DNA of 6,646 bases from Lentisphaerota bacterium (GTDB lineage Bacteria > Verrucomicrobiota > Lentisphaeria > Victivallales > GWF2-50-93): positions 1 to 6,646 of the forward strand of contig JANYBI010000668.1 in the NCBI GenBank assembly GCA_025360875.1, written 5' to 3'. The notes beneath the pieces are model-generated. The model searched no databases. It had not been told where the DNA came from and saw only the letters and a list, made by a program, of their open reading frames with translations. This document shows, in pieces, positions 1 to 3,740 of the stretch. Position numbers and translations under genes: made by a program. Positions within the stretch are counted from its first letter, which is position 1. Every line of letters starts with the position of its first letter.

Positions 1-5
1 CGTGT

Positions 6-10
6 GAGGG
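6..10 (+). promoter_or_regulatory. Ribosome binding site of the pseudopilin gene
   Basis: GAGGG lies 8 nt before ATG 19. It decides the start in favour of ATG 19 over the in-frame GTG at 4, which lies at the window edge with no visible site. A later in-frame GTG at 40 would leave a shorter leader and has only a poor GGGG match beside it. Confidence 0.6.
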
Positions 11-18
11 AAAACTTC

Positions 19-900
19 ATGCACGGTTTGGTCTATGGGGTGAGCCTGAAAAGTCGTAACTCGTTGCGGCACAGTGGGTTTACTCTAATAGAACTTCTGG
101 TCGTCATTGCGATCATCGCAATTCTCGCGGCGATGCTGCTGCCGGCGTTGAAGGCGGCGAAAGATAAGGCCAAGCGGATCGTCTGTGCCGGATGTCAGCG
201 GTCCATGCTCGTGGCGCTGGTTGGGTACGATGGAGATTATGGCACCTTTCCGTTCTGCCGCTATTCCTCCAACTGGGGGCTGGGACCAGGTCCGCCATAC
301 GACACCGTGCAATATGCCGTTGACGGCTATAACGGCGGCTCCGGTTACTGGACCGGCTGGAATTGCGGAGACACCAACAGCCTCTGGCCCATCGTCAAGA
401 ATTTGATCGACGGCAGCTATGTCAGCAGCTACAAGGGCGTTGTATGCAGCTCCGAATATGGTGATACCTGGTCGGCCGGCGGCCTCCAGGAATTTGGGTG
501 GTATTATTCTGGACGGGTAAATCCCATGGGCAACTTGCCGGACGGCGTGGATCCGCGCAAGGTGGCGTTTTTCGGCTATGCCGGTCCGGGATCCAATGCC
601 TCCGTCAGTTTCGTCTGGAGCAATCCCATCGGCCAATATGACGGTTACCAGGTGGATTGCGTGCGTCTCGGATATGGTTACCGCAACAGCGATCCGACGA
701 AGAAAATCCAGGGTTCGTTCAAACTCATCGACTGTCCGACCTTCATCGCTACCGAGCCCGGACCGACCGGATTCACCTGGGCACCGCATGAGATGATGAA
801 TCTCGGACAGGCCAATAATGCTCCGAACCGCAAGCATTTCCGCAACTACGGCTGGAGTGACGCCCATGTGGAGGGATTTACATCCATGTCGGGGTATTGA
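19..900 (+). CDS. Type II secretion/type IV pseudopilin-like protein (prepilin N-terminal cleavage/methylation domain)
   Basis: A 293-aa pseudopilin of the GspG/PulG-like type. The short basic leader (residues 1-20, with K11, R13 and R18) ends in G20, followed by FTLIE. A prepilin peptidase would cut at G20|F21 and N-methylate F21; E25 is the conserved Glu+5. Residues 21-45 form the hydrophobic helix that anchors the protein in the inner membrane before assembly. C56 and C59 follow the helix, and the rest is a Gly/Tyr/Trp-rich globular domain. The C-terminus holds H273...D281-A-H283-V, a variant of the H-X9-DG signature of prepilin-like proteins abundant in Lentisphaerota and Planctomycetota. 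I chose ATG 19 because GAGGG at 6-10 sits 8 nt upstream. A GTG at position 4 is in frame and the frame stays open to the left edge, but no ribosome site is visible for it. The GH94 gene follows after 61 bp without a hairpin, suggesting co-transcription. The family is sure; the role (secretion, surface fibre or glycan capture) is unknown. Confidence 0.9.
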   Translation: MHGLVYGVSLKSRNSLRHSGFTLIELLVVIAIIAILAAMLLPALKAAKDKAKRIVCAGCQRSMLVALVGYDGDYGTFPFCRYSSNWGLGPGPPYDTVQYAVDGYNGGSGYWTGWNCGDTNSLWPIVKNLIDGSYVSSYKGVVCSSEYGDTWSAGGLQEFGWYYSGRVNPMGNLPDGVDPRKVAFFGYAGPGSNASVSFVWSNPIGQYDGYQVDCVRLGYGYRNSDPTKKIQGSFKLIDCPTFIATEPGPTGFTWAPHEMMNLGQANNAPNRKHFRNYGWSDAHVEGFTSMSGY

Positions 901-944
901 AGGGAACCGAAAGAAAAATTTAGAGGGAAAAGACATAAAATACC

Positions 945-950
945 AAGGAG
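945..950 (+). promoter_or_regulatory. Ribosome binding site of the GH94 gene
   Basis: AAGGAG is a near-consensus Shine-Dalgarno 11 nt before ATG 962. It lies after the pseudopilin stop at 898-900 and argues that the open frame upstream of 962 is not translated. The 61-bp spacer (901-961) is A-rich and shows no hairpin, so nothing in it would stop readthrough from the pseudopilin gene. Confidence 0.7.
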
Positions 951-961
951 TTTTTATTTTC

Positions 962-3361
962 ATGAAAATGCAGAAGAAGACGGCCGGCAAAATGAACAGG
1001 ACAAAATATGGGGAATTTTCATCCGACGGACGGGAATATATAATAATGACACCTGAGACCCCGCGTCCCTGGGTCAATTATCTGACCAACGGTGACTACG
1101 CCGCGCTATGTTCGCATGTCGGAGGAGGGTTCAGCTTTTTCAAGGATCACCGATATAACGGGATCATGAAACGCGGACTGCATCAGGCGCATGAGGATCT
1201 TCCCGGACGTTTCATCTATCTCAAGGACGAGGATACCGGCGAGATCTGGAACGCCAACGTCCATCCTGTTGGCAAATGGGACAAGTTCGAGGCCCGCCAC
1301 GGGGCCGGTTACACGGCAATCTCGGCCGCATATGGCAAGATCGAGTCGGACATCCGTTTTTTCGTCCCGCCAGGAATTGATGCTGAGCTGTGGACTTTGC
1401 GACTGACGAATACCGGATCCAAACCGCGGCACCTGTCCGTTTACAGCCTCGCCGAGTTTTCGCTGGGCAATGTCTCCCTCTACGAAATGGATACAAGTTT
1501 CCATGGCCTGTTCTACGACGTTTCGATGGACAAACAGACAATCCTGGCCAATCACAAGTTCTGGTATGCCGAATATGGCTGGTCGGAGGAAAGCACCATC
1601 TGGCCTCTGCGGACTTTCCTGACCACCACGGTGAAGCCGGACCGGATGAGCTCCGACCGTCTCGCATTTTTCGGTCCCATGCGCAGCTATACGAATCCCG
1701 CTGGAATCGAAGGGAAATTCCTGCCCGAAGGCTCAAAGGGAGGTAAGCCGCTTGCCGGTGCCTGCCAGTGGCGCATTACATTGAAGCCGGGAGCCAGTTG
1801 GACTGTCAACCAGGCTGTTGGAGTCCAGGAAAATAAATCATCGGCGGCGAATAGCAAGACACTGGCCGATCTGCAGAAACCTGCAACCTATCAGAAGGCG
1901 TGGGAGCGGACCTTGGCGCATTGGAGCAAGCTGTTCTCCGCGGTGGCTGTCGAGACTCCTGACGAGGATATCAACCGCATGATGAACACCTGGAACAAGT
2001 ATCAGCTGATGATAAACTTCTATTTCGGGCGCGGTCCAAGCTATTACCATAAAGGACAATATCCCGCCATGCGCGACAGCTGCCAGGATGCGTTTGGCGT
2101 GATTCCGCTCGAACCTTCGCTCGCTCTTGTCAATCTCCGGCGTATTGCGGGCTTCTTCTTTTCTGACGGACAGGCGTCCGGCGGCTGCAACCGGCTTGGC
2201 CTGAAGGAAGGACCTTCGGTGAAGGTGGACCTGCCGCTGTGGTTTGTGCTTGCCGTCGCCGATTATCTCCGTGAAACCGGAAATCTTGCGTTTCTTGATG
2301 AGTCATTCCCCTTGATGGACAAGGGCAGATCAACTGTATATGAAAAGATGATCGCGGGCCTGGACCGCATAATGAACAACCGCGGCCCCCATGGTCTACC
2401 ACTGATCGGCAAAGGCGACTGGAACGATGCTGCCAACAATCTTGGTTCAAAAGGCAAGGGCGAGAGCGTATGGCTGGCCCAGTTCCTATATTATGTGATC
2501 GGAGAAATAGAGCCATTCATGAAGCTGAAGGGCGACACAGCAAAACTCCGCCGTTATCGCGAACGGGCCGCGGAGATCAAAAAAATAGTGAACGCGAAAT
2601 GCTGGGACGGTAAGTGGTTTGTCAGGGCTTTCAGGGATGATGGACGCCCACTCGGTGTCAGAGGCGAGAAGGAAGGATTTATCTGGATCAATTCGCAGAC
2701 CTGGGCCGTGATTGCCGGGATCTCCGACCAGAACCGGCTCAACACCTGCATGGATTCAGTCGAAAAGCACATGGGTACTCCATATGGTCTGACCAATCTG
2801 GCGCCTGCATACACCAAACCGGATCCGACGGTGGGACTGATCACCGGATTCCGGGCGGGCTGGAAGGAGAACGCCGCTGTTTTTTCACATGCCAGTTCCT
2901 TCAATGTCGTAGCCCGCGCCATTCTTGGACGGGGCCGCGACGCCATCGATCTCTACCGCAGAATTCTTCCTTGTGTCAAGGACAGCGACCGGTACAAGAT
3001 TGAGCCGTACATCTATGCGCAGTTCTGTGCCGGTCCCGGCGCAGGAGAGGAAATCGGCGAAGGCGCCTATCACTGGCTTACTGGCACGGCCGCCTGGATG
3101 TTCAGGGCGATGACCGACTACATAATCGGGGTGAAGCCTGAGCTTAATGGTCTGCGGATCCGTCCTTCAGTCGATCCCAAATGGAAGAAATTTTCAATGA
3201 AACGGGTTTTCCGAGGCGCCACTTATCAGTTCTCGTTTGAGAATCCAAAAGGCGTTGAAACCGGAGTGAAACAGATCTATCTCGACGGGAAACCGGTCGA
3301 AGGCACATTGCTTCCGCTGCCGACGTCCAAACTGCATAAGGTGCGTGTGGTGATGGGATAG
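962..3361 (+). CDS. GH94 family glycoside phosphorylase (cellobiose/cellobionate/chitobiose phosphorylase-like)
   Basis: A 799-aa cytoplasmic inverting phosphorylase, matching the usual GH94 length of about 790-820 aa and lacking a signal peptide. The family cleaves a beta-linked disaccharide with phosphate to give an alpha-sugar 1-phosphate and a free sugar. The N-terminal beta-sandwich opens with the family-typical YGEF..REYII..PETPRPWVNYL (from residue 16) and GGGFSFFKDHRY. A helical linker leads to the (alpha/alpha)6 barrel. The barrel contains R371-D372-S-C-Q-D376 (substrate/phosphate side), D-x-PLW, G485-D486-W487-N488-D489 carrying the general-acid Asp (D489 by position), and KEN...FSH643ASSF, where His is the expected phosphate ligand. 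A short beta-domain closes the protein. The frame is open back to an ATG at 818, but that part overlaps the pseudopilin gene. AAGGAG at 945-950 supports ATG 962; ATG 992 is a weaker alternative. Substrate cannot be fixed from sequence alone. The GDWNDAANNLG...GKGESVW context is not the DWNDCLN form I associate with classical cellobiose phosphorylases, so cellobionate or another acceptor is possible. Confidence 0.92.
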   Translation: MKMQKKTAGKMNRTKYGEFSSDGREYIIMTPETPRPWVNYLTNGDYAALCSHVGGGFSFFKDHRYNGIMKRGLHQAHEDLPGRFIYLKDEDTGEIWNANVHPVGKWDKFEARHGAGYTAISAAYGKIESDIRFFVPPGIDAELWTLRLTNTGSKPRHLSVYSLAEFSLGNVSLYEMDTSFHGLFYDVSMDKQTILANHKFWYAEYGWSEESTIWPLRTFLTTTVKPDRMSSDRLAFFGPMRSYTNPAGIEGKFLPEGSKGGKPLAGACQWRITLKPGASWTVNQAVGVQENKSSAANSKTLADLQKPATYQKAWERTLAHWSKLFSAVAVETPDEDINRMMNTWNKYQLMINFYFGRGPSYYHKGQYPAMRDSCQDAFGVIPLEPSLALVNLRRIAGFFFSDGQASGGCNRLGLKEGPSVKVDLPLWFVLAVADYLRETGNLAFLDESFPLMDKGRSTVYEKMIAGLDRIMNNRGPHGLPLIGKGDWNDAANNLGSKGKGESVWLAQFLYYVIGEIEPFMKLKGDTAKLRRYRERAAEIKKIVNAKCWDGKWFVRAFRDDGRPLGVRGEKEGFIWINSQTWAVIAGISDQNRLNTCMDSVEKHMGTPYGLTNLAPAYTKPDPTVGLITGFRAGWKENAAVFSHASSFNVVARAILGRGRDAIDLYRRILPCVKDSDRYKIEPYIYAQFCAGPGAGEEIGEGAYHWLTGTAAWMFRAMTDYIIGVKPELNGLRIRPSVDPKWKKFSMKRVFRGATYQFSFENPKGVETGVKQIYLDGKPVEGTLLPLPTSKLHKVRVVMG

Positions 3362-3384
3362 ATCCATAGTTTATTATGATTTAC

Positions 3385-3400
3385 GAGCGTGGAAACGCTC
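3385..3400. repeat. Hairpin H1 (GAGCGT stem, GGAA loop)
   Basis: A perfect 6-bp stem GAGCGT/ACGCTC with a GGAA loop, which fits the stable GNRA class on the + strand. It starts 24 bp after the GH94 stop and is followed by CAAGTGCG, not a T-tract, so it is not a canonical intrinsic terminator. It could protect the 3' end of the GH94 transcript or mark the left edge of the repeat region. Confidence 0.6.
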
Positions 3401-3404
3401 CAAG

Positions 3405-3424
3405 TGCGAATTTCGCAATTCGCA
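3405..3424. repeat. Hairpin H2, left outer hairpin of the palindromic element
   Basis: An 8-bp perfect stem TGCGAATT/AATTCGCA around a TCGC loop. It directly abuts the left copy of the 11-bp inverted repeat (3425-3435) and mirrors hairpin H6 on the right side in position and in its AATT-closing stem. No T-run follows it. Confidence 0.65.
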
Positions 3425-3480
3425 GAGCTGATTTCAAAATACGAAAAACAGATGTTGTGGAAAAAACGCTTGTTGGAGTT

Positions 3481-3495
3481 CACGGCTTTAGCGTG
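3481..3495. repeat. Hairpin H3 (CACG/CGTG)
   Basis: A short stem CACG(G)C/GCGTG with TTTA loop and one bulged G at 3485. It is weak on its own and is reported as part of the series of hairpins between the outer inverted repeats. Confidence 0.35.
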
Positions 3496-3509
3496 TCTTG
3501 AATTCGTTC

Positions 3510-3572
3510 GTAGTAGCGCAATTAATAGCGCGTTCTTGAAAAAGGATAACGGCGTATAAATTCGCCTACTAC
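3510..3572. repeat. Inner 63-bp module bounded by GTAGTAG / CTACTAC
   Basis: A perfect 7-bp terminal inverted repeat, GTAGTAG at 3510-3516 and CTACTAC at 3566-3572. Just inside each end is a small palindrome of matching design: GCGC-A-ATTAAT-A-GCGC at 3516-3531 and GGCG-T-ATAAAT-T-CGCC at 3551-3566. Read on opposite strands the two halves resemble each other, sharing GTAGTAG, then a CG-rich triplet, then AATTnAT. The middle (3532-3550) is plain. Short families of extragenic palindromes with GTAG-type ends and CGAATT cores are known in some bacteria, so this may be a nested insertion or the core of the larger element. Confidence 0.5.
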
Positions 3573-3601
3573 AAACAAAATACGCACAATAAAGTCGAAG
3601 A

Positions 3602-3623
3602 TCCCGGCTCGACGATGTCGGGA
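3602..3623. repeat. Hairpin H5 (TCCCGGC/GTCGGGA)
   Basis: A 7-bp stem TCCCGGC/GTCGGGA with one G-T wobble and an 8-nt loop TCGACGAT. The wobble pairs as G-U in the + strand transcript. A flanking GAAG (3597-3600) and CTTC (3631-3634) could add an outer helix across an internal loop. This is the most GC-rich structure in the gap. Confidence 0.5.
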
Positions 3624-3654
3624 CAGCGCACTTCAGCTTTGGAAATCAGCTCAA

Positions 3655-3681
3655 GCGAGGCAATTTTGAAATTGCCTCCGC
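3655..3681. repeat. Hairpin H6, right outer hairpin of the palindromic element
   Basis: A perfect 9-bp stem GAGGCAATT/AATTGCCTC (3657-3665 with 3670-3678) around TTGA, extended by two G-C pairs if C3679 bulges. It is the strongest stem-loop in the gap. It sits 4 bp beyond the right copy of the 11-bp inverted repeat, mirroring H2. Its 3' side is followed by AGAATATGG, not a T-run, so a simple terminator is unlikely. Confidence 0.65.
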
Positions 3682-3728
3682 AGAATATGGATTTCGGAAT
3701 TAAATGAATTTGCAGAATAATTCAATAA

Positions 3729-3734
3729 AGAGGA
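3729..3734 (+). promoter_or_regulatory. Ribosome binding site of the secreted beta-helix protein gene
   Basis: AGAGGA lies 6 nt before ATG 3741 in an A-rich leader. The spacing is good and the start opens straight into a signal peptide, so the start is well supported. Confidence 0.75.
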
Positions 3735-3740
3735 AAAACT

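Larger units (their letters stand above)
3405..3681. repeat. Palindromic composite element (MITE/REP-like or structured RNA), 277 bp
   Basis: GAGCTGATTTC at 3425-3435 is the exact reverse complement of GAAATCAGCTC at 3642-3652. Pairing continues inward past one mismatch for three A-T pairs (3437-3439 with 3638-3640). Each arm carries a perfect hairpin on its outer side (H2 at 3405-3424, H6 at 3655-3681), and several hairpins lie between the arms, including a module with its own GTAGTAG/CTACTAC ends. The symmetry suggests a single unit. As DNA it fits a non-autonomous mobile or extragenic palindromic repeat; as RNA it would fold into a closed multi-branch structure. No transposase gene and no clear target-site duplication are visible, and no second copy is in this window. 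The boundaries are my estimate from the symmetry. Confidence 0.5.
3362..3740. other. Hairpin-rich, AT-richer intergenic region without a credible gene
   Basis: This gap separates the GH94 gene from the secreted protein gene. No frame here has a start with a ribosome site and a plausible protein. Instead at least seven stem-loops and two nested inverted repeats can be read between 3385 and 3681, listed separately. The last 60 bp (3681-3740) should hold the promoter and leader of the downstream gene, but I cannot identify -35/-10 boxes with confidence. None of the hairpins is followed by a clear T-run, so the terminator of the GH94 transcript is not evident either. Confidence 0.75.

Noticed and set aside
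818..961. 48-codon N-terminal extension of the GH94 gene
   Set aside because: It overlaps the pseudopilin coding sequence in another frame, resembles no GH94 N-terminus, and a good Shine-Dalgarno at 945-950 points to ATG 962.
85..1077. 330-aa open frame on the - strand across the pseudopilin gene
   Set aside because: It lies antisense to a clearly recognisable prepilin-domain gene, runs into the GH94 start, shows no domain or ribosome site, and has the mixed composition of a codon-bias shadow.
3385..3400. Hairpin H1 as an intrinsic terminator of the GH94 transcript
   Set aside because: The stem is only 6 bp and no T-tract follows, so it does not meet the usual pattern. It is kept only as a hairpin.
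3277..3483. 68-aa open frame on the - strand over the GH94 end and the hairpin region
   Set aside because: It half overlaps a firm gene, runs through hairpins H1, H2 and part of H3, and its product shows no recognisable feature.
3362..3740. CRISPR array or tRNA in the gap
   Set aside because: The repeats are inverted and not regularly spaced direct repeats, and no cloverleaf with a T-loop consensus was seen.
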